From: DASPJR01 sp035628505
Lineage (GTDB): Bacteria; Planctomycetota; SZUA-567; H5-PLA8
Direction of reading: 5' to 3'
DNA length: 64,000 nucleotides
NCBI GenBank assembly: GCA_035628505.1
Contig: DASPJR010000178.1
Span: 19,321-83,320 of the forward strand
Within the stretch, counting starts at the first letter, position 1, and each line of letters begins with the position of its first letter. Made by a program: the position numbers and the translations under genes. This document shows positions 42,530-51,260 of the stretch, one piece after another. The notes beneath the pieces were generated by a model. That model did not search any database, was not told the DNA's origin, and was given only the letters and a program-made list of their open reading frames with translations.

Positions 42530-43124
42530 TGAGTTTTCATTTCGCAGCTCTCAATTCTCGTTTGTCATTTAACGGCCGTCTTCCGAAGCGTTGTTCAAAT
42601 GAGAAATGACAAATGACAACTTAGAAATGACACATTCTGTTCTGTTGTTCACTCCGCCCAGTTTAGGCCGAGGCTAACCCCTCCCCCTACCCCCTCCCGC
42701 AAGGGGAGGGGAATACAACGGAAACCGTGTACTGAATTTTTCAGTTCAAATTTGAAAGTTTAAATTTTAGATCAGACTGCGGATTGGCAGCGGTTCGATT
42801 TAAAATCTCAAATTTAAACTTTCAAATGACACATTCTGTTCTGTTGTTACTGCCGCCCCGTTGAGGCTGCGGCTAACCCCTCCCCCTACCCCCTCCCGCA
42901 AGGGGAGGGGAATACAACGGCAACGGCGAACAGAATTTTTCATTTCGCAGTTCTCAATTCTCATTTGTCATTTAACGGCCTTATCAAGACGAGCGGCTCA
43001 AATGAGAAATGACAAATGACAACTTAGAAATGACACATTCTGTTCTGTCAGGCCTGCCGCCCCGTTAAGGTCGCGGCTAACCCCTCCCCCTACCCCCTCC
43101 CGCAAGGGGAGGGGAATACAACGG
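42530..43124. repeat. three 97-bp direct repeats alternating with inverted-repeat spacers
   Basis: Near-identical 97-bp units lie at 42625-42721, 42824-42920 and 43028-43124. Each runs from AAATGACACATTCTGTTC to GGGGAGGGGAATACAACGG and contains a CCCCTCCC / GGGAGGGG hairpin. Each is preceded by a spacer of about 100 bp with inverted arms. Spacers 1 and 3 share TTTCATTTCGCAG...TTTGTCATTTAACGGCC and AAATGAGAAATGACAAATGA; spacer 2 uses GAAAGTTTAAATTT and its complement. No gene is present from 42359 to 43322. Confidence 0.9.
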
Positions 43125-43143
43125 AAACGGGCGCGTGCTTTTT

Positions 43144-43204
43144 TCGTCACTCGTCACTCGTCACTCGTCACCCGTCACCCGTCACCCGTCTCGTCACCCG
43201 TCAC
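43144..43204. repeat. TCGTCAC / CCGTCAC heptamer array
   Basis: Eight tandem heptamers: four TCGTCAC, two CCGTCAC, a five-base remnant, then TCGTCAC and CCGTCAC. It lies 20 bp after the third 97-bp repeat. Confidence 0.9.
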
Positions 43205-43212
43205 ATGCAATT

Positions 43213-43252
43213 AAGACCGGGAGCAGGGTTTGGGGGTTCTGCTCCCGGTCTT
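43213..43252 (-). terminator. hairpin terminator downstream of nrdJ
   Basis: AAGACCGGGAGCAG and CTGCTCCCGGTCTT form a perfect 14-bp stem with a 12-nt loop, 70 bp after the nrdJ stop. The T-tract on the minus strand is short. Confidence 0.7.
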
Positions 43253-43322
43253 CACGACCTCACCCCCCGGCCCCCTCTCGTGTGACGGACAGGGGGAGAT
43301 GGGAGGCTTCTTCAGGTTTTGA

Positions 43323-46022
43323 TTAACACTTCGAGTAGCCGCACGCTCCGCATTTGACGCAGCCTTCCATGAAGGCCAGCGTGCCGGCGCCGCATTCGGG
43401 GCACTTGAGCTTGTACTGGCTGAGCAGCTCGTCGGCGGCGGCCTTCGCGCGGCTGAGCACCGTCGTGGCCGACGGCGAAGGAGCAGCGGTGGCAGCTCCG
43501 GCGTACGGCGCGACAGGAGCATGCGCGTGCGCTCCGCCGTTGCCGTTTCCGTGGCCATTGCCGTGCCCGTTGCCGGCCTGGTCGATGTCCACCTCGCCCA
43601 GCAGGATCGCCTTCAGGCCGTGCGCCTTCTTGGCGTTGGAGTACTTGCGGATGGTCTTGCCCAGCGCGTCGCCCAGGCTCATGACGCGGCCGTCCTTCGT
43701 CGGAATCGACAGGTGGCTGCCGATGCCTTCGAGCTGGTCGATGACGGCGTCGATCGATCCGCCGCTGCGCAGGAAGAGGCTGACCATGCGGCAGATGGCT
43801 TCGAGGTCGCTCGCCGCCACGTCGCCGGCTTTTCCGAGCTGCGCGAAAACTTCGAGCTCGCGTTCGCTCTTGGGATCAACCGAGATGGTCAGGTGCATGT
43901 GGCCGAAGGGCGTGTTCTGCCGGATGCGGACGGCCGAGAGAATCGACGGCGTCTTCTGCGGCTTGATCACTTCCTTGATGACTTCCTTCACCACTTCCTT
44001 GACCACGACCTGTTCCTTCACCGTCGGCTTCTCGTCTTCCTTCTTGAGCGCCATCGGCTGGCCCTTGCGACAGCCGTCGCGGTAGACGGTGATGCCTTTG
44101 CAGCCGGTCTCGTAGGCCATCTCGTAGATCACGCGGACCTGCTCGGGCGTGGCGCTGTTGGGGAAGTTGGTGGTCTTGCTGATGGAGCTGTCGCAGTGGC
44201 GCTGGAAGGCGGCCTGCATCTTCACGTGCCACTCCGGCGTGATGTCATGCGCGCAGACGAACGTGCGCTTGATGTCTTCGGGGATGTTCTCGATGTGATG
44301 CAGCGTGCCTTCGGTGGCCAGGCGGTCGAAGAGCTCCTGTTCGGTGTAGCCCCAGAAGTTGTTGGCCTTGGCCACGCGCTTGAACTCTTCGTTGACCTCC
44401 ACCATCTGCTGCGCCTTGCCGGTGTGATCGCGCATGACGTGGCGGAAGAAGGCCAGCGAGAAGAGGGGCTCCACGCCGCCCGAGCAGTTGGCGATGATGG
44501 AAATCGTGCCGGTCGGGGCGACGGTGGTCGAGCAGGCGTTGCGCTGCTTGCGCTTCCACTCGAGCTCCCAGCGGCTGCCTTTCCAGTTCTTGAAGACGCC
44601 GCGCTCTTCGGCCAGCTTCTCGGATTCGTTGTGGGCTTCGTCGTTCACGAACTTCATGAACTTCTCGCCCCACTCGATGCCTTCGTCGGTGTTGTAGCCC
44701 ACGCCGAGCTTAAAGAGCGCATCGGCAAAGCCCATAATCCCGAGGCCGATCTTGCGGTTCTCGGTGCAGACTTTGGCGATCTGCGGGATGACGTAGTTGT
44801 TGACTTCGACCACGTTTTCCAGGAAGCGCGTGGAGGTGCGCACGGCTTTGCGCAGGCCGTCCCAATCGTACGAGGGCTTGCCCTTCTTGTCGGCGGTGAC
44901 GAAGTAGCCGAGATTCACCGAGCCCAGGTTGCAGGCTTCGAATGGCAGCAGGGGCTGCTCGCCGCACGGGTTGGTCGCTTCCATCTCGCCGACGTTGGGC
45001 GTCGGGTTCTTCTGATTGATGCGGTCGATGAAGACCACACCCGGTTCGCCGGTGGCCCAGGCGTTCTGGATGATGGTGTCCCAGATGTTGGCCATGGTCC
45101 ACACTTCCGGGCGTGATTCAGGCGGCAGCGCCTCGTACTTCTCGAGCGGCAGCAGATCGTTGAGCTGGTACTCTTCGATCTTGAGGCTCTTGGGCAGAAC
45201 GTAGCGCGCGCCCGTGCGGTAGTTCTGAACGACGTTGGGGCCGCTGGCGTCGCGCTTGTAGGAATCCATCCACGCGTCGGTGACTTTGACCGAGATGTTG
45301 TAGTTCTGGAAGCGCGAGAGATCCTGCTTGGCGAAGATGAATTTCAGAATGTCGGGATGATCGATCTTCATCATGCCCATGTTCGCGCCGCGGCGGAAGG
45401 CGCCCTGCTGAATCGCGTTGGTCGCTTCGGACAGAACGCGCCAGAAGCTGATGGGTCCGCTGGTCGTGCCGCCGCTGGACTTGATGTAATCACCGGTCGG
45501 GCGCAGGCGGTCGAAGGCGAAGCCAGTGCCGCCGCCGGCTTTCTGAATCAGCGCGGTGGCTTTGACGGTGTCGAAGATCTCTTCGATCGAATCGGGAACG
45601 GGCAGCACGAAGCAGGCGGAGAGCATGCCCATTTCGCGGCCGGCGTTCATGAGCGTGGGGCTGTTGGGCATGTAGATGCCCTTCACCATCAGGTCGAAGT
45701 ACTCGCGTTCGGCCTTGGCGACCTGCGCCGGCGACGCGCCATACTTGGCTTCAGCGACCGCGACCGTGTGGGCCACGCGCGTGAAGAGTTCTTCGGGCGT
45801 TTCGGTGCACTTGCCGTCCGGACCTTTTTTCAGGTAGCGGCTCATGAGAACGCGGATGCAGTTCTCGGTGAGGCCCAGGCGCTTGCCGTTTTCCCAGACG
45901 GGGTCGACGGGTTTGGCGGGTGCTTGTGCCTCCTTCAACTTCTCGGTGCGATCCTTCACCGGGGGGACCTCTGCAATCTTTCCTGCCTCCACCTTACCAT
46001 CTCCACTCGCGGGGTAAATCAT
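43323..46022 (-). CDS. nrdJ: adenosylcobalamin-dependent (class II) ribonucleotide reductase
   Basis: An 899-residue class II reductase, making deoxynucleotides with a B12 radical in the cytoplasm. Visible landmarks: MPNSPTLMNAG and LSACFVLPV (substrate-site Cys), QKAGGGTGFAFDRLRP, NPCGEQPLLPFEACNLGSVNL (radical Cys/Glu loop), CSTTVAPTGTISIIA, and the TSCPD-type C-terminal domain. The last residues, CPECGAGTLAFMEG plus CVKCGACGYSKC, form a Cys-rich zinc/redox tail. A valine/lysine repeat (VVKEVVKEVIKEVIK) and a Gly/Asn/His-rich linker separate the domains. AGGAGG precedes ATG 46022. It is divergent from the giant gene across the DnaA-box region. Confidence 0.95.
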   Translation of the reverse strand: MIYPASGDGKVEAGKIAEVPPVKDRTEKLKEAQAPAKPVDPVWENGKRLGLTENCIRVLMSRYLKKGPDGKCTETPEELFTRVAHTVAVAEAKYGASPAQVAKAEREYFDLMVKGIYMPNSPTLMNAGREMGMLSACFVLPVPDSIEEIFDTVKATALIQKAGGGTGFAFDRLRPTGDYIKSSGGTTSGPISFWRVLSEATNAIQQGAFRRGANMGMMKIDHPDILKFIFAKQDLSRFQNYNISVKVTDAWMDSYKRDASGPNVVQNYRTGARYVLPKSLKIEEYQLNDLLPLEKYEALPPESRPEVWTMANIWDTIIQNAWATGEPGVVFIDRINQKNPTPNVGEMEATNPCGEQPLLPFEACNLGSVNLGYFVTADKKGKPSYDWDGLRKAVRTSTRFLENVVEVNNYVIPQIAKVCTENRKIGLGIMGFADALFKLGVGYNTDEGIEWGEKFMKFVNDEAHNESEKLAEERGVFKNWKGSRWELEWKRKQRNACSTTVAPTGTISIIANCSGGVEPLFSLAFFRHVMRDHTGKAQQMVEVNEEFKRVAKANNFWGYTEQELFDRLATEGTLHHIENIPEDIKRTFVCAHDITPEWHVKMQAAFQRHCDSSISKTTNFPNSATPEQVRVIYEMAYETGCKGITVYRDGCRKGQPMALKKEDEKPTVKEQVVVKEVVKEVIKEVIKPQKTPSILSAVRIRQNTPFGHMHLTISVDPKSERELEVFAQLGKAGDVAASDLEAICRMVSLFLRSGGSIDAVIDQLEGIGSHLSIPTKDGRVMSLGDALGKTIRKYSNAKKAHGLKAILLGEVDIDQAGNGHGNGHGNGNGGAHAHAPVAPYAGAATAAPSPSATTVLSRAKAAADELLSQYKLKCPECGAGTLAFMEGCVKCGACGYSKC

Positions 46023-46072
46023 CTATTTTCCGTCCTCCTAAAATGATCCGAAAACGCCTTTGGCGGCAAGCG

Positions 46073-46345
46073 TTTGGATAAATACGCAGCCTAGTTTAAT
46101 CTCCGGTTAAAACACTATGCGTTGCGTGTGAGTGCGGAACTATACCCTAGGTATCGTTGCTCACAATCTGAAAATAACGCCCTAATGTTGAGCCTTCAAC
46201 GGTTCACGTGTTATACACGAATGAGCCCTCCAAGGGGCGCAGTTGCCCACAGGTTTTCCACGCTTCCGGGAGTTATCCACTGCTTTCCCAGAGCCTCCAT
46301 AGGTGAGCAATAAATTTCAAAAATTTTGCAGGTGAATAACTCTTT
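46073..46345. other. DnaA-box-like cluster: candidate replication origin or DnaA-controlled promoter
   Basis: Within the 519-bp gap between divergent nrdJ and the giant gene, four 9-mers match TTWTNCACA at eight of nine positions. They are TTATACACG (46211-46219), TTTTCCACG (46254-46262), TTATCCACT (46273-46281) and, inverted, TTATTCACC (46331-46339). A fifth, weaker inverted one (TTATCCAAA) is at 46073-46081. An AT-rich stretch (46308-46328) lies between the third and fourth boxes and could be an unwinding element. No dnaA or dnaN gene is adjacent. DnaA also regulates nrd operons in E. coli, so a promoter role is the alternative. Confidence 0.45.
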
Positions 46346-46541
46346 TAGGGATGTAAAACGCTGTTTCAGGCCCCTTTTCTGTCCGCAATCGCGGCACATC
46401 GCGGTCGTTCACGCCATTTCTGAATAAACGTTTCAGCGCATACGAAAATTTTTTGCGCGGGATATCGATTAGCTTTGCCCGCGCGGCACCGTTGGCTTAA
46501 GGTAGAAAATGTAACGGGACGATTTCTCAGGGAAGGAACAG

Positions 46542-49500
46542 ATGCCTCTACGACGTTCGCACGGCTACCCGCCGCTTTCAGGAAACGAAGCACTTCAGCA
46601 GCGCAAGCAGATCATCCGCTACATCAACCTCAAGCTTGTCGCGCTCGGTTACCGCGCGCCGATGAGCCGCAGCCACGATAACGGCGAACTGCTGGAGATG
46701 TGCTTCGACCTGGTTCAGAACTACCAGGAAAAGATGCGCCTGCTCTCCGAGCATCTCTGCCCCGTCGACCGCCGCATCCAGGATTTTATCAATAAGCATT
46801 TCCGCGGCATGGCGCTGAATGGGCCTGTGGATCTGCCGCGCACGTCGATGATCCTTGACCGCCACGGCCTGGCACGCGAGCTCTCGATTCCGGTCGACGG
46901 AAATCATTTCGAATCCGAGCTGCTCAGTTCGTACCGCGTCGCGCAGGGCGTGCTTCATAATCCGCGCAGTGACCGCCGCACGACCAAGGGCGTATTCCAC
47001 GTCGCTGAAGGCGGCCTGCCGGTGCCGGCGGACAAAGTTTCGGTGCCGAAAGTTGTTTTCGGAAACATGCTGCACGCGGCGCTCAATCCGCCAAAGAAGC
47101 TGCTGCGCCTGCCGTACACCGTTGGCACCGAGCAGGAAGCGGAGCTGATGCTTTCGCTGCTGATCCGTCCGCTTGTCTGCCCGGAAGTGCCCGGCAAAGA
47201 TGTCGAGAAGCGCATGGAAATGCGCTTCTTTGCGCCGGGAAGCCTCGTGGCCAATCTGGATTTTGTGGAATCGATCTTCGGCAACGCGGGTGATCCATTC
47301 CTGCCTGAAAACGACGCGGCACTGGATGTCGATCACTGGACCGGCAACACCGGCTGCGTGATTCTTGCGCCGCATCTGGTGAACCTGAAAAAGAAAGACG
47401 TGGGTCTGCCGCATTATGATCAGGCCACGACGCGCCAGCGCGAACAGGGCATGTGCTGGAAAGACCCCGAGGAGACTTACAACAGCGGAAGCGCCTTCAA
47501 GTTGGTCTGCCGCACGCATGAAGGCACGATGATTACGCTGATCGCGGACAACTATTTCGGCTACTGCAAGAAGGAAGTGAAAACGCAGATCAGCCTCGCC
47601 GCCAATTTATTCGGTTTGGCCGAGGAAGAGCACGCCGGCGGAGCGCTCGCGTTTCCGCGCTACAATTACGGCGACGACGTGAATGCCAACCGCCCCGCCC
47701 GCCATATGCACCTGGACGGGCACAGCTTTGCCGAGATCAAGCGGCTCTACTCGAGCTTCATCGACTTCAAGCCCGAGGGATACGGCGTCGACAAGAATTT
47801 TTCGAACGTCATCTACGTACCGGAAGATGTGCACATCAGCCTGCCGAATCAGTCAGTTTCGTGGAAGAAAGACGGCGTTGAGCAGAGCATCAAGCTGCTG
47901 CCGGAGACCACGTACGTTCTGCCCTCCGGGTACAAGGTTCATCTGGAAAAACATCCCGGCGCGCCGACGTGGCGCCTGATCGGCACTGAGGCGGAAGGGA
48001 CCTTCTGCCACAAGCCGTGCACGGTCTCGGGAGGCGGCAAATCGGAGATCTCGAAGTCGATCAATGATGCGGTGCTCTACGGGCCTATTTTCGTCTCCGA
48101 TCACGAAAAAGATTTCGAACTGGTCGACGAGATCTTCAACAAGGATTACAGCAAGCGCCACCGCGACCCGAATGGCCCCGCCTGCGGCCGGCCGAGCCGC
48201 CCAGTGCTCAGCCCGATGCGCTCGCTTGGATCGGTGATCAAATTGCTGACGCCCTCCGCGGTCGATTTCACCGATGAGTACAACGCGTGGCTGCGCACGA
48301 TTCCCAATCACGTGCTGGCGCTCGTGTTTATCATTAAACGCTTTTACAACCCCGAGTGGGGTTCGCGCTGGCGGGAGTATTTCAGCGTCGACATTGTCAA
48401 TGGCAGCCCCGGCCACGAGCTCAAGTACATGAACCGCAAGCTCGTGGGAAGCTATCTGCGCGTCGGCCTCTCGGAAGACGGCTCGTGGCGCACCTACAAG
48501 CTGCGCCAGGACTTCATCCCCGCTGAAAAAGTGCAGATGGAAGACGACATCTCCGCGAGCGTGGTCGTGCCTGCCGCGTGGCTGCCGGGCGCAGAGAACG
48601 TCGCAAACGCGCTCTCGAAGAAACTGGTGATGAACTGCGAGTTCCGCCTGTTCCAGCGGCCCGATGATGCGATCCACCGCGGCTATGACAAGCAGACCGA
48701 ACGTGACATGGCGGAGAACGGCAATTTCATCTCGAACTTTGAGCCGCTCACGACGGCCGACGCGAAGGAGATGATCGAAGACATCATCCACTTCGATAAG
48801 TTCACCGCCCCGATGCAGGATCTGATCAAGCGTGCCGCGGCGGCGCCGGCTGATTGCTACTTTGTCTCGTCGGCTCATCCGCGCATCGTGAACGGAAAGC
48901 CCTCCCAGAATCCGCGCTATTTGCAGGTGCGGCCGGACGTTGTTAACGAACAGGGGCGGTATCTTGCCGTCGTGGGTGCGCGGCTCTATCGCAAGCTTCC
49001 GGTGGAATCTCCGGTTGTTTTCCCGGTGGATGCAGTCCTCGCCGGGCGGCGCAACAATCCGCCGGACCTGGCGGCGCGCATTCGCCCCCTGGCGGTCTAC
49101 AATCCGATCCACTACCAGGAACTGCCTGAACTATTCATGGATTTCATCTGCAGCCTGACGGGAAAGTCCCCGTCAACGACCGGCGCCGGCTCCGAAGGGC
49201 CGCTCACCAAAGGACCATTCAATGCGATTTGCGCGGCAGCCGATCTGAACAATGCGCTTGTCTCGTATCTGCTGACGGGACAGCAGGGCTTCACGACGGC
49301 GGCCGGCTATGTCGGTCCGCACATCCGCGTCGACCACGACATCAGCCTGCTGATTCCCGAGATCTGGTGCCGTCTGCGGCCAAATGAGCGCGACGCGCAG
49401 TTCCTCATCCGCGAGAAATGCCTCGAGAAGCTCAACGACTTCCAGTATCAGGGCCGCACGATCCTGGCGAGCCGCCTCGGCTACCGCATCACGAGCCGCT

Positions 49501-50090
49501 TCGTTCACACGTACTTCGGCCGCGTGTTCGACAACCCATCGGCTGTGTTCGATGAGGCGATACTGAAGCCGGAGACGCAGGGTCTGGATGTTTACGTGGA
49601 TGGAATTGAAAACATTGTCGAAGCGCAAAAACGTGTGGCGCTGCAGTTCTTCGAAGATGGCTCGGTGAACGATGCCTGCCCGCCGCTGCACGCACTGCTT
49701 CACATCATGGCGCACGGCAACTGGAAGGGCAAAGACGCCAATCATCCGGACGTGCGGGCGATGTTTACGCGCGAGTACCTGCTGAACAGCAACTGGTACA
49801 AGCAGCGCCTGGCCGACAAGCAGACGCGCGATATTGCGTTGTGGACAAAACACGTTTCAAATCTGCGCAGCTTTTTGTCGAAGAGCAGTCACAGCGAACC
49901 GATTCAGCGTTTGAATCTGCGCCAGCGACTGCAGCGCGCTGAGCGCATGCTCGAGCAGGTCCGGAGTCCGGAATACCTGGACCGTTTGTGGGGGACGATT
50001 GGTGCCGATCCGGTGCATCAGGGAATCGATGAAAGTGAAGGCCCGGTGCTCGTGGGCGAGCGTTCTAACTTTCAGCGAGCACAGAAATAA
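46542..50090 (+). CDS. probable PPi-dependent phosphoenolpyruvate carboxykinase
   Basis: An 1182-residue cytoplasmic protein. Length and motifs fit the PPi-type PEPCK family described from Propionibacterium and Entamoeba (about 1,100-1,200 residues), distant relatives of GTP-PEPCK. NYFGYCKKEVKTQISLAANL (337-356) parallels the GTP-enzyme's GYGG...GKKCFALRIAS loop with its metal/substrate Lys. EEEHAGG (361-367) parallels AEHM with the metal His. CTVSGGGKSEISKS (493-506) parallels the kinase-1 P-loop. The family interconverts PEP plus CO2 plus phosphate with oxaloacetate plus pyrophosphate. AAGGAA precedes the ATG. Assignment rests on remembered motifs, not an alignment; such genes are often labelled hypothetical. 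Confidence 0.65.
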   Translation: MPLRRSHGYPPLSGNEALQQRKQIIRYINLKLVALGYRAPMSRSHDNGELLEMCFDLVQNYQEKMRLLSEHLCPVDRRIQDFINKHFRGMALNGPVDLPRTSMILDRHGLARELSIPVDGNHFESELLSSYRVAQGVLHNPRSDRRTTKGVFHVAEGGLPVPADKVSVPKVVFGNMLHAALNPPKKLLRLPYTVGTEQEAELMLSLLIRPLVCPEVPGKDVEKRMEMRFFAPGSLVANLDFVESIFGNAGDPFLPENDAALDVDHWTGNTGCVILAPHLVNLKKKDVGLPHYDQATTRQREQGMCWKDPEETYNSGSAFKLVCRTHEGTMITLIADNYFGYCKKEVKTQISLAANLFGLAEEEHAGGALAFPRYNYGDDVNANRPARHMHLDGHSFAEIKRLYSSFIDFKPEGYGVDKNFSNVIYVPEDVHISLPNQSVSWKKDGVEQSIKLLPETTYVLPSGYKVHLEKHPGAPTWRLIGTEAEGTFCHKPCTVSGGGKSEISKSINDAVLYGPIFVSDHEKDFELVDEIFNKDYSKRHRDPNGPACGRPSRPVLSPMRSLGSVIKLLTPSAVDFTDEYNAWLRTIPNHVLALVFIIKRFYNPEWGSRWREYFSVDIVNGSPGHELKYMNRKLVGSYLRVGLSEDGSWRTYKLRQDFIPAEKVQMEDDISASVVVPAAWLPGAENVANALSKKLVMNCEFRLFQRPDDAIHRGYDKQTERDMAENGNFISNFEPLTTADAKEMIEDIIHFDKFTAPMQDLIKRAAAAPADCYFVSSAHPRIVNGKPSQNPRYLQVRPDVVNEQGRYLAVVGARLYRKLPVESPVVFPVDAVLAGRRNNPPDLAARIRPLAVYNPIHYQELPELFMDFICSLTGKSPSTTGAGSEGPLTKGPFNAICAAADLNNALVSYLLTGQQGFTTAAGYVGPHIRVDHDISLLIPEIWCRLRPNERDAQFLIREKCLEKLNDFQYQGRTILASRLGYRITSRFVHTYFGRVFDNPSAVFDEAILKPETQGLDVYVDGIENIVEAQKRVALQFFEDGSVNDACPPLHALLHIMAHGNWKGKDANHPDVRAMFTREYLLNSNWYKQRLADKQTRDIALWTKHVSNLRSFLSKSSHSEPIQRLNLRQRLQRAERMLEQVRSPEYLDRLWGTIGADPVHQGIDESEGPVLVGERSNFQRAQK

Positions 50091-50155
50091 CACATTGTGC
50101 ACGAGGCTGCTTCGGACCTGGCTGCTGAAAATAACATTTTTTGCAGCGAAAAATT

Positions 50156-50182
50156 TTGAGACAACTTCCCAGAGGGTATAAT
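50156..50182 (+). promoter_or_regulatory. sigma-70-type promoter
   Basis: TTGAGA (50156-50161) and TATAAT (50177-50182) with a 15-bp spacer, slightly short, 26 bp before the zinc-ribbon gene start. Confidence 0.5.
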
Positions 50183-50207
50183 TCTGCCACACCTGGGGAC
50201 GTTGTTT

Positions 50208-50459
50208 ATGGCTGAGGCTACCTCCGGACCGGCGAGCAAAAACTCGTTCATCAGTTATTGCTCAAAATGTGGCGTGCGTGTGACTGCTAACAGCGCCGAA
50301 TGCGATCTGTTGTGCCAGGAATGCGCATCCGGACGCAGCCCGCGCCAGTTCCACGCCGGAGACAGCTCCCAGATTCCCTATGTTCACAAGCCCAGTGACG
50401 AAGAAGTCATCGAAGACATCCGCGAGAACGTCACCAGCGGCCGGCACAAGAAAGCGTGA
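50208..50459 (+). CDS. small zinc-ribbon protein
   Basis: An 83-residue protein with Cys pairs YCSKCG and LCQECA, spaced about 16 residues apart, that should form one treble-clef or zinc-ribbon site near the N-terminus. The C-terminal half is charged and disordered (DEEVIEDIRENVTSGRHKKA). GGGGAC precedes ATG 50208, and a good promoter lies 26 bp upstream. Probably a regulator or adaptor that binds protein or nucleic acid; not assigned to a family. Confidence 0.65.
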   Translation: MAEATSGPASKNSFISYCSKCGVRVTANSAECDLLCQECASGRSPRQFHAGDSSQIPYVHKPSDEEVIEDIRENVTSGRHKKA

Positions 50460-50471
50460 GCCCCTTCCCTT

Positions 50472-50522
50472 GTGGCGAGAACTTTAGTTCGCGAAAATTG
50501 TGCGAACTAAAGTTCGCACCAC
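50472..50522. repeat. 51-bp hairpin repeat (MITE-like)
   Basis: Arms 50472-50492 and 50502-50522 are inverted with 19 of 21 matches, around GAACTTTAGTTCGC and its complement, with a 9-nt loop. It is placed between the zinc-ribbon gene and the DUF2161 gene, and may act as a terminator or be a mobile hairpin. Confidence 0.75.
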
Positions 50523-50540
50523 AGATACGCCGAAACCAAC

Positions 50541-51254
50541 ATGATGATCGCGCGCGAAACGGAGCTCTACGCTCCCCTGAAGACTTTCTTTGAAGCGCAG
50601 AACTTCCGCGTCTGCAGCGAAGTGCACGATTGCGACCTGGTGGCCCAGCGCGGCGATGAACTAGTCATTGTCGAGATGAAGCGCATTTTCAATCTCGATG
50701 TCGTGCTTCAAGGCATCGAACGAAAACGCGTCTGCCACGAGGTGTATGTCGCCATCGAAACGCCCCGCGGAGTGGCGCGCAAACGCTGGCGCAAGTTTCT
50801 GCGGCTTTGCCGCCTTTTGGGCTTGGGCCTGCTTACCGTTTCATTCCCACAGGGGCGCCGCCGGAAGAACGCAAGCGCGTTGGTCGAGATTGTTCTCGAG
50901 CCGGCGCCGTACAAGCCGAAGGCAGAACCAAAGCGCCGCGTGCGGCTGATCGCTGAATTCGAAAAACGCAGCGGTGATTTCAACACCGGCGGCTGCACGC
51001 GAAGAAAGATAGTGACCGCATACCGCCAGGAAGCGCTGAGTCTGGCCATGCAGCTGCAGCGCTGCGGCCCAAGCAAAGTTAAATTGCTCCGCGACGCGGC
51101 GAAGAGCGCGAAGGCGCAGAGCATTCTGCGCAATAATTTTTACGGCTGGTTTGAGCGCGTTGATCGAGGAATCTACGCGCTCACCCAGAGCGGGCAAGAT
51201 GCACTGAAAACATACGCGCACGTCGTTGAGGCGCTCGCGAAAACGGCGAGCTGA
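50541..51254 (+). CDS. DUF2161 / PD-(D/E)XK nuclease-like protein
   Basis: A 237-residue protein. The N-terminal half has the restriction-endonuclease fold signature: Asp30/Asp32 in HDCDLV, then Glu45-x-Lys47 in VIVEMKR. The C-terminal half (RRKIVTAYRQEALSLAMQL, YGWFERVDRGIYALT) looks like a winged-helix DNA-binding domain. This combination matches DUF2161 'putative phosphodiesterase' proteins. The role could be DNA repair or defence; no partner methylase is nearby. No ribosome site is apparent before ATG 50541, because the upstream sequence is the hairpin repeat. Confidence 0.8.
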   Translation: MMIARETELYAPLKTFFEAQNFRVCSEVHDCDLVAQRGDELVIVEMKRIFNLDVVLQGIERKRVCHEVYVAIETPRGVARKRWRKFLRLCRLLGLGLLTVSFPQGRRRKNASALVEIVLEPAPYKPKAEPKRRVRLIAEFEKRSGDFNTGGCTRRKIVTAYRQEALSLAMQLQRCGPSKVKLLRDAAKSAKAQSILRNNFYGWFERVDRGIYALTQSGQDALKTYAHVVEALAKTAS

Positions 51255-51260
51255 ACTCTG

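Noticed and set aside
42530..43204. CRISPR array
   Set aside because: Repeats are 97 bp with spacers that are themselves inverted repeats and partly identical, and no cas gene is present. The TCGTCAC block is a simple heptamer tandem.
43521..45116. Open frame of 531 codons on the plus strand
   Set aside because: Antisense shadow of nrdJ.
46023..46541. Cobalamin riboswitch upstream of nrdJ
   Set aside because: No B12-box-like sequence or matching fold was recognised. An NrdR-type box was also considered at 46112-46129 (ACACTATG...GCGTGT), but spacing and symmetry are poor.
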